Positions 1-8,442 of a stretch of 64,000 nt of DNA are shown piece after piece. Location of the stretch: contig NZ_SBKN01000002.1 in assembly GCF_004122105.1 (NCBI RefSeq), positions 124,001 to 188,000 on the forward strand. Reading direction: 5' to 3'. This stretch comes from Flavobacterium stagni (GTDB lineage: Bacteria; Bacteroidota; Bacteroidia; Flavobacteriales; Flavobacteriaceae). The notes under the pieces were generated by a model. It saw only the letters and a list, made by a program, of their open reading frames with translations, was not told where the DNA came from and searched no databases. Every line of letters starts with the position of its first letter. The stretch's first letter is position 1. A program made the translations under genes and the position numbers.

Positions 1-293
1 CATTGAATGGGATTGATAAGGTCAGATTCTGTGTATTCAAAATTGCGTAAAACCGATGCTCCTCCAACTGTTTCAAACTCTTCAAAGTTTCCATTGGCAC
101 ATAATTGTACAGCAGGTAAGGCATTCGGACTCACCACAGGAGTACTTTGAACCGATTTTTCTTGTTGGGATTTTCGCTTTAAAAAAGCTAGTTTTTCGGG
201 ATGAATGTTCTTGTTTTCGGTTTGATCAGAAGATTGCTGAGCAAATACAAAATGAGATACAATAAGGATTGTAAGCGTAATTATCTTTTTCAT
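1..293 (-). CDS. Secreted protein, N-terminal part (runs off the window)
   Basis: An open reading frame on the minus strand begins with ATG at 293 and continues past base 1, so only about 97 residues are visible. The N-terminus MKKIITLTILIVSHFVFAQ is a clear Sec signal peptide with cleavage expected at the FA-Q site. It is followed by a Gln/Ser/Lys-rich linker, and then the stretch LCANGNFEEFETVGG, a type of sequence I recall at the start of large secreted flavobacterial proteins. The C-terminus lies outside the window, so a T9SS sorting domain cannot be confirmed. It is divergently oriented to the radical SAM gene at 335. Function unknown; that it is a real secreted protein is well supported. 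Confidence 0.7.
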   Translation of the reverse strand, partial: MKKIITLTILIVSHFVFAQQSSDQTENKNIHPEKLAFLKRKSQQEKSVQSTPVVSPNALPAVQLCANGNFEEFETVGGASVLRNFEYTESDLINPIQ

Positions 294-329
294 GGCTTAG
301 ATTTACGTGCAAATCTATGAAATAAGCCT

Positions 330-337
330 TATTTTTG
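330..337 (+). promoter_or_regulatory. Predicted -7 promoter box of the radical SAM gene
   Basis: TATTTTTG matches the Bacteroidota -7 consensus TAnnTTTG. It overlaps the first possible TTG start at 335. Transcription would begin near 342-344, which favours the in-frame TTG at 365 as the true start of the downstream gene. Confidence 0.5.
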
Positions 338-2542
338 AAAAAAATAATCGTTAAAAAGCAAGCTTTGAAAGATATACTGCTTATCACGCCTCCATTTACT
401 CAATTAAATACCCCTTATCCCGCCACGGCCTATTTAAAAGGGTTTTTGAATACGCGGAACATAACGAGTTTTCAAATGGATTTAGGACTCGAAGTGATCT
501 TGGCTTTGTTTTCAAAAAAAGGGTTACAGCAAATGTTTGCAGTTGATGTTTCCCATTCCCTGTCTGAAAATGCTTTTCGCATACAACAGTTGCAAGAAGA
601 ATATATTCAAACAATCGACGTGGTCATTGCTTTTTTACAAGGCAAACAGCCCAATCTTGCCCGTCAAATTTGTGCAGGTCAGTTCCTGCCTGAAGCTTCT
701 CGATTCAATCAACTCGATCATTTAGAGGAAGCCTTCGGTGCTATGGGATTGCAAGATAAAGCCAAGCATTTGGCTACATTATATTTAGAGGATATTTCCG
801 ATTATATCGTTGAATGTGTGGATGAAAATTTCGGATTTTCACGGTATGCAGAGCGATTGGGTCGGAGTGCCAACAGTTTTGACGAACTGCATGCGAGCTT
901 GCAACAGTTCCCTACGTTTATTGATGATTTCACTTTAGCCCTCTTAGAAAAAAAGCTGCAGGAAATACAACCCAAGTTGGTCTGTTTTTCAGTTCCCTTT
1001 CCTGGAAATTTATACAGTGCTTTTCGTTGTGCACATTGGATTAAATCCAATTATCCCAACGTAAAAACAGCCATGGGAGGTGGGTTTCCCAATACCGAAT
1101 TGCGGGAACTCAAAGACCCCAGAGTGTTTGATTATTTTGATTTTATTACGCTTGATGATGGGGAATTGCCAGTAGAATTGTTGCATACCAATTTAGAAGT
1201 ACCCAAAGAGCAACAGGTTTGGAAACGAACCTACATGAAGGTGGACGGACAAGTGGTTTATAAAAACGATGCAATACAACCCGATTACAAACAAAATCAA
1301 GTTGGAACACCCGATTACTCTGATTTTTTACTGCAAGACTATATTTCGGTCATTGAAATGGCTAACCCCATGCATAGTTTATGGAGCGATGGACGATGGA
1401 ACAAATTGACTATGGCCCACGGCTGTTACTGGGGAAAATGCACTTTTTGTGATATTTCACTCGACTACATCAAGGTGTATGAACCGGTCCACGCCAAAAT
1501 AATTGTCGACCGAATGGAAACGTTAATTACCCAAACGGGTGAAAGCGGTTTTCATTTTGTAGACGAAGCGGCACCACCAGCCTTGATGCGGGAAGTGGCT
1601 TTGGAAATTATCCGAAGAAATTTAGTGGTGACTTGGTGGACGAATATTCGGTTTGAAAAGAGTTTCACATTAGACTTATGTCTCTTACTTAAAGCTTCGG
1701 GGTGTATTGCGGTTTCGGGAGGCTTGGAAGTTGCCTCAGATCGATTGTTGGACTTAATTCAAAAAGGAGTGACGGTGGCACAAGTCGCTCGTGTGACCCG
1801 AAATTTCACAGAAAGTGGCATTATGGTTCATGCGTATTTAATGTATGGGTATCCAACGCAAACGGTTCAAGAGACTGTAGATAGTCTGGAAATGGTGCGG
1901 CAGCTGTTCGAACTCGGTATTTTGCAATCCGGTTTTTGGCACCAATTTGCCATGACCGCCCACAGTCCGGTAGGGTTACATCCCGAAGATTATGGCGTAA
2001 TTCCCGAAATACCAAAAATTGAATTTGCTCACAATGATATTCAATTTGTGGATCAAACAGGGATAGATCATGGCCAGTTTAGTTTTGGATTGCGCAAATC
2101 CTTATTGAATTATATGCACGGTATTGGGTTTGACTTTGATCTGCAGGAATGGTTTGATTTCAAGATACCTCGAACCAAAATACCCGCAAATTATATAGAA
2201 AAATGCTTGGAAAGTGAAATTGAACTGATCCCAAAACCCAATGCCAAAATAGTTTGGTTGGGCAATACACCCCATATTAACTATTATACCAAATCCAAAA
2301 AAGGGAATACATGGGCGATGGTTCAACTCGCATTTTTTCAAAAGATGGACACTGTCACAATTCATTTACCGGAAGAGGAAGGAAAATGGTTGATAAAAAC
2401 TTTGGAAGAATTAAAACCAAATGCCCCACAAAAAACGTTTATTATTCTACAAAAGTCCTACGAATCTTCCTTTGAAAATTTTGAATTATTTTGGAATTCA
2501 AAATCAATTCAAATGCTTAAAAATCAATTGCTTGTGTTTTAA
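335..2542 (+). CDS. B12-binding-type radical SAM protein
   Basis: This is a long radical SAM protein (735 residues from the TTG at 335; 725 from the TTG at 365, which fits the promoter better and gives the N-terminus MKDILLITPPFTQLNTPYPA). Residues about 200-290 contain a Rossmann-like region with GGGFPN, as expected for a cobalamin-binding-like domain preceding the radical SAM barrel. The cluster motif is GCYWGKCTFCDI, with cysteines at about 364, 369 and 372 (CX4CX2C rather than the standard CX3CX2C). The C-terminal 200 residues resemble no domain I know. No partner gene or obvious substrate peptide lies beside it, so the reaction is unknown. The family assignment is firm, the function open, and the start uncertain. 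Confidence 0.85.
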   Translation: MKKIIVKKQALKDILLITPPFTQLNTPYPATAYLKGFLNTRNITSFQMDLGLEVILALFSKKGLQQMFAVDVSHSLSENAFRIQQLQEEYIQTIDVVIAFLQGKQPNLARQICAGQFLPEASRFNQLDHLEEAFGAMGLQDKAKHLATLYLEDISDYIVECVDENFGFSRYAERLGRSANSFDELHASLQQFPTFIDDFTLALLEKKLQEIQPKLVCFSVPFPGNLYSAFRCAHWIKSNYPNVKTAMGGGFPNTELRELKDPRVFDYFDFITLDDGELPVELLHTNLEVPKEQQVWKRTYMKVDGQVVYKNDAIQPDYKQNQVGTPDYSDFLLQDYISVIEMANPMHSLWSDGRWNKLTMAHGCYWGKCTFCDISLDYIKVYEPVHAKIIVDRMETLITQTGESGFHFVDEAAPPALMREVALEIIRRNLVVTWWTNIRFEKSFTLDLCLLLKASGCIAVSGGLEVASDRLLDLIQKGVTVAQVARVTRNFTESGIMVHAYLMYGYPTQTVQETVDSLEMVRQLFELGILQSGFWHQFAMTAHSPVGLHPEDYGVIPEIPKIEFAHNDIQFVDQTGIDHGQFSFGLRKSLLNYMHGIGFDFDLQEWFDFKIPRTKIPANYIEKCLESEIELIPKPNAKIVWLGNTPHINYYTKSKKGNTWAMVQLAFFQKMDTVTIHLPEEEGKWLIKTLEELKPNAPQKTFIILQKSYESSFENFELFWNSKSIQMLKNQLLVF

Positions 2543-2625
2543 ATTTCAAATTAAGCAAATTTTAAGAAAGAATTCGGTAGGGGAAACGTTTTATAAAATG
2601 TTTAACAGTTAAAATCACTTCGTCG

Positions 2626-3024
2626 ATGAATACAACTAAAGTTTTAAAAATCCTCACAATCTTGGCCTTTCTGGTCGTAGCAGGGTATTTTGGAGGTCGT
2701 TATTACGCCTACAATATGGGCAAACGCGATGTTCAAAATGAAGAAGCAGCTTTTGTTTTGAAAGCCAAAGATATTGTTAAAGAATTCCAAACCAATGCCG
2801 ATGCTGCCAATAAGAAGTACTTAGAGAAGGCTGTGGAATTTACAGGAAAAGTATCTTCCATTGATGGTCAAAATGTGATCATTGATGAAGTGGTAACCTG
2901 TAATTTTACAAAAGTTCCAGCAGAAGTAAAAGTAGGAACTGAATTAAAAATTAAAGGTCGCGTTATGGGATTTGACGATATGTTCGGCGAATTAAAAGTT
3001 GACCAAAGTAGTTTGAGTAAGTAA
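2626..3024 (+). CDS. OB-fold (tRNA_anti-like) membrane-anchored protein
   Basis: A 132-residue protein with an uncleaved or signal-anchor hydrophobic segment at residues 8-25 (ILTILAFLVVAGYFGG). It is followed by a helical linker and a small beta-rich domain at about 65-130 (VEFTGKVSSIDG, then LKIKGRVMGFDDMFGELKVDQ). This is the pattern of the tRNA_anti-like/OB-fold domain of Bacteroidota envelope proteins; despite the family name, tRNA binding is not implied. It opens a tightly spaced set of genes (gaps of 11-15 bp through 5619) also encoding a barrel protein, a cytochrome c lipoprotein, a YceI protein and a T9SS protein, so it probably acts in the envelope with them. The precise role is unknown. 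Confidence 0.7.
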   Translation: MNTTKVLKILTILAFLVVAGYFGGRYYAYNMGKRDVQNEEAAFVLKAKDIVKEFQTNADAANKKYLEKAVEFTGKVSSIDGQNVIIDEVVTCNFTKVPAEVKVGTELKIKGRVMGFDDMFGELKVDQSSLSK

Positions 3025-3039
3025 TATCACAAGATCAAT

Positions 3040-3903
3040 ATGAAAATTAGTAAAGTAATTGTAAGCTTATCTGTTTTGTTTGCCTTCCAAATGGGACATG
3101 CACAAGACGATTTAATGAAAGAATTGGATGGAGACAATGCCAAAAAAGAAGTGGTTTCTGCCGCATTTAAAGGTGTTCAAATTGCCCAAATGCAATCCAC
3201 TAAACTGCCTGCCAAGAAAGAATGGTATTTTGTAGTCTCACACCGTTTTGGCGATTTAAACAACGGGATTAACAACTTCTTTGGATTGGATGGTGCCCAA
3301 ACAGAAATTGGTGGTATTTATGGTATTACCGATTGGTTGGCGATTCAAGCTTCTAGAAATTCAAACAATGAAAAAACCTATGAATTGGGTGTGAAATATC
3401 GTTTTGCTTCGCAACAAGTTGACGGATTTCCATTCACAATTGTAGGCTACAATACGGCAAATATTGATAGTTATAAAATTACGCAATTTTTTCCCAAAGC
3501 TAAATTCAATCACCGTATGGCCTTTGCGTCACAGTTGTTGATTTCCAGAAAATTTAACGAACGTTTTTCAGCCCAGTTGGCGCCCACATTTGTACACAGA
3601 AATTTGTATGATGGTTTAAGAGATCAAGAAAATGTGTATTTAATTGGGGCTGGTGCTCGTTTAAAATTATCAAAACGCATCAGTTTGACAGCCGATTATT
3701 CTGCCCGAGTTTCGTTACCGGATGAATTTAATTCGCCTTACCGAAACCCTTTTACTGTAGGTATGGATATTGATACGGGAGGCCATATTTTTCAATTGGT
3801 TTTCTCAAACACTCAAAATATGGATGATGTAAACTATTACACTCATGCTGGTGAAACTAAAAAAGGAATTTATTTCGGATTTAACCTATATCGCGTATTC
3901 TAA
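3040..3903 (+). CDS. DUF5777-family outer-membrane beta-barrel protein
   Basis: A 287-residue protein with a signal peptide (cleavage near HAQ-DD, residue 22). The remainder is built of amphipathic beta strands rich in Tyr, Phe and Asn, ending in a typical outer-membrane C-terminal strand (GIYFGFNLYRVF). The motifs KKEWYFVVSHRFGDLNNG and the GITDWLAIQASR region match what I know of the DUF5777 family, found in Bacteroidota next to cytochrome and YceI-like genes. It begins 15 bp after the OB-fold gene and ends 13 bp before the cytochrome gene, so it is probably co-transcribed. Transported substrate unknown. Confidence 0.75.
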   Translation: MKISKVIVSLSVLFAFQMGHAQDDLMKELDGDNAKKEVVSAAFKGVQIAQMQSTKLPAKKEWYFVVSHRFGDLNNGINNFFGLDGAQTEIGGIYGITDWLAIQASRNSNNEKTYELGVKYRFASQQVDGFPFTIVGYNTANIDSYKITQFFPKAKFNHRMAFASQLLISRKFNERFSAQLAPTFVHRNLYDGLRDQENVYLIGAGARLKLSKRISLTADYSARVSLPDEFNSPYRNPFTVGMDIDTGGHIFQLVFSNTQNMDDVNYYTHAGETKKGIYFGFNLYRVF

Positions 3904-3916
3904 TACCCCAATTACT

Positions 3917-4261
3917 ATGAAAAATTTACACATCACATTTTTAATTTTAGCATCTGTCGTTGGTTTTTGGGCCTGTAGTTCAGATACCACACAAGATTTA
4001 TCCGACTTAGTTACGGATCCAACTTATACTCGTGACATTCAACCTGTAATGAGTGCGGCTTGTACAAGTTGTCATTCTAATGGGGATCAGTTTCCCGATT
4101 TAGATAGCTACACAGCAGTAAAAGAAGCAGCTGAATTGGGCGAATTAGTTTGTCGCGTTCAAGGAGCTTGTAATGATATTATGCCACCCGATGGAGCTTT
4201 ACCAACCAATACGGTGACAATGATTGGACTATGGAAAGACCATGGTTGCCCTGAAAATTAA
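3917..4261 (+). CDS. Small c-type cytochrome lipoprotein
   Basis: A 114-residue protein when started at the ATG at 3917. An upstream in-frame start at 3845 would overlap the previous gene and bury the signal peptide. The N-terminus MKNLHITFLILASVVGFWAC is a lipoprotein signal with a lipobox-like FWAC site. One haem c attachment motif is present (CTSCH, about residue 53), with a later MPPDG whose Met may be the distal ligand. This points to a monohaem periplasmic or surface cytochrome, carrying electrons in or across the envelope. It lies between the DUF5777 barrel and the YceI gene in the same run, suggesting a shared redox job. Two further cysteines (VCRVQGAC) may form a disulfide. Confidence 0.8.
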   Translation: MKNLHITFLILASVVGFWACSSDTTQDLSDLVTDPTYTRDIQPVMSAACTSCHSNGDQFPDLDSYTAVKEAAELGELVCRVQGACNDIMPPDGALPTNTVTMIGLWKDHGCPEN

Positions 4262-4273
4262 TACCCTATTAAA

Positions 4274-4807
4274 ATGAAAAAGATTGGAATTGTAGTTTTG
4301 TTACTGACCTCAATGGTTGGTTTTTCACAGAAGATGATGACGCGTTCTGGTGAAATAAAGTTTGACGCTACAGTAGGTAGTTCGGTAGATGAAGTGAAAG
4401 CAACTAGCAATACCGTATCGTGTATTTTTGATAAAGCAACCGGTGATATTGCCGTTCAAGCGATGGTGAAGTCGTTCAAATTCAAGTCACCACTCATGGA
4501 AGAGCATTTCAATGAAAACTACATGGAAAGTGATAAATTACCCAAAACCACTTTTAAAGGAAAAGTTGTGGGATTTGAAGGCAAGTCAGGTAGTTTTGAT
4601 GTAGAAGGGGACTTAACCATTCACGGTGTGACTCAAAAAGTGAAGACAAAAATGACGGTGACGGTAGCGGCAGGTAAAGTAAGTATCGCTGGTAATTTTA
4701 CAGTGAAATTGAAAGATTATAACATCGATGTGCCTGCACTGGCAAAAAAGACATTAGCAGAAACTGCGAAACTTTCTGTGAACTTAGATTTAGCCCCCAA
4801 ACCTTAA
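4274..4807 (+). CDS. YceI-family lipid-binding-like secreted protein
   Basis: A 177-residue protein with a signal peptide (MKKIGIVVLLLTSMVGFSQ). Residues about 22-175 form the YceI beta-barrel: SGEIKFDATVGSSVDEVKA, then LPKTTFKGKVVGFEG, then VEGDLTIHGVTQKVKTK, the family's usual order and length. YceI domains bind long isoprenoid or fatty chains in structures known from other bacteria. Whether this one does so, for example with a quinone, is inference. It lies 12 bp after the cytochrome gene and 11 bp before the DUF2271 gene, consistent with one transcript. Confidence 0.88.
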   Translation: MKKIGIVVLLLTSMVGFSQKMMTRSGEIKFDATVGSSVDEVKATSNTVSCIFDKATGDIAVQAMVKSFKFKSPLMEEHFNENYMESDKLPKTTFKGKVVGFEGKSGSFDVEGDLTIHGVTQKVKTKMTVTVAAGKVSIAGNFTVKLKDYNIDVPALAKKTLAETAKLSVNLDLAPKP

Positions 4808-4818
4808 TTTCTTAAACA

Positions 4819-5619
4819 ATGAAAAAACTAATCATAACCTTATTGGTAGTTGTAGGTTTTGTAGCCAATGCGCAAACTGCAGGTAATTTAACTTTTACAT
4901 TTACTTGCCCAAAACATACCACTGGAAACTACACCACCGACGGTCGTTATGTGATCGCTGTATGGATCGAAAGTTGTACGCCATGTGGAACAACAGCAGG
5001 AACGTCAACTTTCGTGAAAACTAAATTAAGACGTTGGGGCTCTGGTACGAATGACCATTTACCTACATGGGTCACAAAATCAGCTCAAAATCTAACCGAT
5101 GCAACCACAGGTGCGACAACAACAACTTTTACCTCTCAAACTGTAACTTGGAACGGAACCAATACAGCGGGAACTGTTGTAGCCGATGGATCCTACCGTG
5201 TATGTGTTCAAGAAACATGGGGACATGGAACGGCCAATACACAAACGCGTTATTTTCCATTTACTAAAGGAACTACAGTAGATTCTCAAACGCCGGCTGC
5301 TGATACGAGTATGACGGGAATGACGCTAGTGTGGCAACCAACTTTAGCGAATGAAACTTTCGTGGCAGGTCCAGAAACGGTTGTATATCCAAATCCTTCA
5401 ACAGGAATTTTTAATGTAGAAGTGGCCAATGACCAACCCATTAAGAAAGTACAAGTTTTGAATGTATTGGGAGAAGTTGTTTATACCAAAGAGATTTCAG
5501 GTGTATTGGAAAATAATGTTTTACCTATTAATCTTTCCGAAATGAGTGAAGGAATGTATATCGTAAATGTTTCTAACGATAATGGTACCGCTACTCATAA
5601 ATTATATTTGAAAAAATAG
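4819..5619 (+). CDS. DUF2271-like protein with T9SS type A sorting domain
   Basis: A 266-residue protein. Residues 1-18 are a signal peptide (ending VANAQ). Residues about 22-165 match the DUF2271 type (FTFTCPKHTTGNY, then GRYVIAVWIE, then VTWNGTNTAGTVVADGSYRV). Residues about 190-266 are a T9SS type A C-terminal domain with VVYPNPSTGIFNVEV and a final KLYLKK, so the product is exported to the surface. DUF2271 genes are known to neighbour ApbE flavin transferases, and an apbE gene faces this one just past a shared terminator. The two conserved cysteines (ESCTPCG) are close together and could form a disulfide or bind a metal; that is inference. Confidence 0.82.
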   Translation: MKKLIITLLVVVGFVANAQTAGNLTFTFTCPKHTTGNYTTDGRYVIAVWIESCTPCGTTAGTSTFVKTKLRRWGSGTNDHLPTWVTKSAQNLTDATTGATTTTFTSQTVTWNGTNTAGTVVADGSYRVCVQETWGHGTANTQTRYFPFTKGTTVDSQTPAADTSMTGMTLVWQPTLANETFVAGPETVVYPNPSTGIFNVEVANDQPIKKVQVLNVLGEVVYTKEISGVLENNVLPINLSEMSEGMYIVNVSNDNGTATHKLYLKK

Positions 5620-5650
5620 TTCTCAGAGTTAGTTAGTTCTTTAGAACAAA

Positions 5651-5686
5651 AAAGCATCCTAAGTTGATTAGGATGCTTTTTTTATG
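5651..5686. terminator. Bidirectional rho-independent terminator
   Basis: A 12-bp perfect stem (AAAGCATCCTAA, 5651-5662, pairing with 5668-5679) has a GTTGA loop. It has A-runs on one side and T-runs on the other, between convergent genes ending at 5619 and 5682. Confidence 0.9.
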
Positions 5687-6689
5687 GATGGACTTCAGTA
5701 AGAATTGCTTTTAATCCCGGTGTTTCATATACTCGAAACCGTCCTTGCTCATCGGAGTAAATTAAATAGGCCTCAATTTCACAGTGCTTTGCTAAATAGT
5801 CTTTTGCCTTATCCAATCCCATTACCAATAACCCTGTAGCAGTAGCATCAGAGGTAATGCATTCTTTGGAAAATACTGAAGCACTCAATAAATTGTTCTT
5901 CGTAGGATAACCCGTCTTCGGGTCAATATGATGGGCCAATTTTACCCCATTTTCAACCGTAAATTTTCGGTAGTTTCCTGAAGTGGCAATGGCTAAGTTC
6001 TCCAGTCGTACAATCGCTTTGTTGGGATTGGCTTCCGTTTTATTGTCGATCGGTTGTTCTATACCCACCGTCCAATATGAACCGTCCGGTTTTCGGCCGT
6101 GTGTGTAGACTTCGCCCCCAATTTCCACCAAATAGGAAGTAATCCCCATTTGTTCCAAATAGCGGGCAATAACATCTACGGAATAGCCTTGCGCAAAAGC
6201 ATTAAAGTCCAATTTTACCCGCGGATCTTTTTTAATCACTTGATCCCCTTTCAATTTGATTTTTTCAAAACCCGTAAAAACCAAAATACTGTCAATCTTC
6301 TGTTGATCCAATTTTTGTTTCTTTCCCGGTCCAAAGCCCCAGCCGTTCACTAAGGAATAAACTGTAGGGTCAAACGCCCCCTTTGTTGCTTTCCAAATCG
6401 ATTTTCCTTTGGCAAAACAAACTTTGAAATACCCATCCACAGCAGTCGCTTCATTGCGGTTTATTTTAGAAATAACCGACTTCGGATTATACGTGGAAAC
6501 CGACAAATCAAAATCGCTTAAAATCGAATCAACCTGCCGCTGTAAAAAACGATCTTTAGCATCGAAATACGAAATGTGATAGGTTGTCCCTTGAGCAAAA
6601 CCTTCAAAGTATACGGGTTCGTTTTGCTGACTCCATCCCCATTGGGAAAGGAATAAAAGTAGGGCTAAGGGAATATTTTTTCCTTTCAT
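5682..6689 (-). CDS. apbE: FAD:protein FMN transferase (ApbE)
   Basis: A 335-residue periplasmic enzyme that attaches FMN to a threonine of target proteins using FAD and Mg2+. Residues 1-20 are a signal peptide (ending WGWSQ). Family motifs in order: GFAQGTTYHI, an SVSTYNPKSVISKIN segment, GAFDPTVYSLVNGWGFG, the DFNAFAQGYSVD FAD-binding region, LVEIGGEVYTHG, HHIDPKTGYP, and SDATATGLLVMG with the metal-binding Asp. Length is normal for the family. It overlaps the TPR gene upstream by 4 bp, so the two are co-transcribed. Its flavin acceptor is not obvious in this window; the facing DUF2271 gene belongs to a family often found beside apbE. Confidence 0.92.
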   Translation of the reverse strand: MKGKNIPLALLLFLSQWGWSQQNEPVYFEGFAQGTTYHISYFDAKDRFLQRQVDSILSDFDLSVSTYNPKSVISKINRNEATAVDGYFKVCFAKGKSIWKATKGAFDPTVYSLVNGWGFGPGKKQKLDQQKIDSILVFTGFEKIKLKGDQVIKKDPRVKLDFNAFAQGYSVDVIARYLEQMGITSYLVEIGGEVYTHGRKPDGSYWTVGIEQPIDNKTEANPNKAIVRLENLAIATSGNYRKFTVENGVKLAHHIDPKTGYPTKNNLLSASVFSKECITSDATATGLLVMGLDKAKDYLAKHCEIEAYLIYSDEQGRFRVYETPGLKAILTEVHP

Positions 6690-7801
6690 TTTTTCTTTTT
6701 TGGGGTCTGTAATTTTTTTAAAGCTTCTTGATAGATCGTGTTGTCGGGTTGAACAAGCAAAGCTTTTTGTAACCCTAACTTCGCTTTTTCAGGATAATCC
6801 TTTTTAAACAATTGGGCATAATTGTAATGAATATCAACCGCTTCAGGATGTTGTTTCATGTAGTTTTGATACATCGCTTCGGCTTCTTTTTTTAAATTCA
6901 AATGATATAATGCTAGTGCCAATGCATCGATTTGTGGCCAAGTTCCCGTTTCCTTTTGGAAATAGGATTCCAGGTGTTTTTTTGCGGCAGCATAGTCTTT
7001 GAGATAAACAGCGATTAGTCCCAAATTCGGATTCATAGGCTGTTGTTCCATTTTTTGGTGTAAGGCTTTCAATAGGGAAGGTGGGACCGTTTTTTTGAAC
7101 GTACCCCAATAGCAAAATCCGTCTTGATAGGGATTGAGTGATAAGCATTTTTCAAAATACGCCAACGCTTTTTCGGGTTGACCGGTATGTGCATAATACC
7201 ATCCCAAATACAATTGCGTTTTGGCATTGCCATCAAAATACGTTTCCGAAAGTGTTAAATAGTCCTCAGCTTTTTTATAGTTTTTGAGTTCCAATGCCAA
7301 TAATCCTTTTTCAGCATAGGCTTCATCATGATTGGAACGTTCTTTTATCGCACGATTGAAATCAGCTTCGGCTTCTTTCAATTTTCCCATGCGTTTATAA
7401 ATCACCCCACGAAAACAATACGCATCGGCATTGGAAGTTTCGCAACGAACGGTTTGGGTGTAATTGCGCAAAGCTTGTGGGTACCAGCCCAATTTGTCTT
7501 CTAAAAGCGCACTCAAGAAATACCCATCGGGTGCATCGGGTTCCAATTGAACCACTTTTTTGTAATCGTTGATGGCACCTCGGTAGTCATAATACATTTC
7601 TTCAGTAACCGCGCGATCCAACCAGGTCATCGCATCATCGGGATGTTTCACCAAAAAGCTGTCCAAAACTTTAATCGCATCCCGATAGCGGCCTTCGTGG
7701 TATACCTTCACATACCGTGCCTGCATTAACTCTTTTTCATATTGCGCGAAAGTTGTAAGTCCGATACAACAAACTACTACAACTAGGATTTTTGTTCTCA
7801 T
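6686..7801 (-). CDS. TPR-repeat secreted protein
   Basis: A 371-residue protein from the ATG at 7801; an in-frame TTG 9 bp upstream is possible but less likely. A signal peptide (ending TTFAQ) is followed by about eight tetratricopeptide repeats over residues 25-365, for example GRYRDAIKVLDSFLVKHPDD, then YRGAINDYKKVVQLEPDAPD, then GKLKEAEADFNRAIKERSNHD. TPR arrays are protein-interaction scaffolds; here in the periplasm. The 4-bp overlap with apbE suggests a link to flavinylation or to the same envelope system. No enzymatic domain is seen. Confidence 0.82.
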   Translation of the reverse strand: MRTKILVVVVCCIGLTTFAQYEKELMQARYVKVYHEGRYRDAIKVLDSFLVKHPDDAMTWLDRAVTEEMYYDYRGAINDYKKVVQLEPDAPDGYFLSALLEDKLGWYPQALRNYTQTVRCETSNADAYCFRGVIYKRMGKLKEAEADFNRAIKERSNHDEAYAEKGLLALELKNYKKAEDYLTLSETYFDGNAKTQLYLGWYYAHTGQPEKALAYFEKCLSLNPYQDGFCYWGTFKKTVPPSLLKALHQKMEQQPMNPNLGLIAVYLKDYAAAKKHLESYFQKETGTWPQIDALALALYHLNLKKEAEAMYQNYMKQHPEAVDIHYNYAQLFKKDYPEKAKLGLQKALLVQPDNTIYQEALKKLQTPKKKK

Positions 7802-7956
7802 GGTATTCAATTCAGTTCTAAAACAAGTAAAAGGCGATTTTCCCTATCAACTATTAAATTTTTTTATAACTATAGTAATTTGCCAAATTAATTGATTTTT
7901 GTCATGGCTCAATCGATTTCGTTTCCCTAAATTTACATTCCTAAAAAACGAATTGT

Positions 7957-8442
7957 ATGCAAAAAACGTATAAACTTTCGGTCAACTCCGGAGCTACCTT
8001 CGAAGTAAATGAAAGTGAGGTTCACCACCTCGATGCTGTGGCAACTGGAACAAATTCCTTCCATGTTTTGAAAGATAATCTTCCCTACAAAGCTGAAATT
8101 GTAGCCGCTGATTTTATCGCCAAAAAATACACGGTTAAAGTCAATAACAATACTTACGAAGTTGCTATTGCCGATGAATTGGACCAACTTATTACCAGTA
8201 TGGGAATCCAGCGCGGACGACACAAAGTGGTCAATGCCATCAAAGCACCCATGCCCGGTTTGATTTTGGAAATCAACGTAGAAGTAGGGCAAGAAGTAGT
8301 TGAAAATGATCCCCTTTTGATTCTTGAAGCCATGAAAATGGAAAACAGTTTCGTATCCCCTCGCGACGGTAAAATCAAGTCGATTGCCGTGGTAAAAGGA
8401 CAAGCGGTGGATAAGGGCCAACTTTTAATCGAATTTGAATAA
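7957..8442 (+). CDS. Biotin carboxyl carrier subunit of an acyl-CoA carboxylase
   Basis: A 161-residue protein whose last 75 residues are a biotinyl domain. MPGLILEINVEVGQEV leads to the biotinylation motif EAMKMEN, with the modified lysine at K127, followed by GKIKSIAVVKGQAVDKGQ. The N-terminal 80 residues resemble the linker domain that joins carrier and carboxylase in fused propionyl/3-methylcrotonyl-CoA carboxylase alpha subunits. Its stop overlaps the start of the biotin carboxylase gene by one base (TAATG), indicating translational coupling. In the complex it carries carboxybiotin from the biotin carboxylase to the carboxyltransferase. Confidence 0.9.
   Translation: MQKTYKLSVNSGATFEVNESEVHHLDAVATGTNSFHVLKDNLPYKAEIVAADFIAKKYTVKVNNNTYEVAIADELDQLITSMGIQRGRHKVVNAIKAPMPGLILEINVEVGQEVVENDPLLILEAMKMENSFVSPRDGKIKSIAVVKGQAVDKGQLLIEFE

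Noticed and set aside
7933..8421. A 162-codon minus-strand frame opposite the biotin carrier gene
   Set aside because: It is antisense to a clear biotinyl-domain gene, has no recognisable motif, and arises from codon bias of the real gene.
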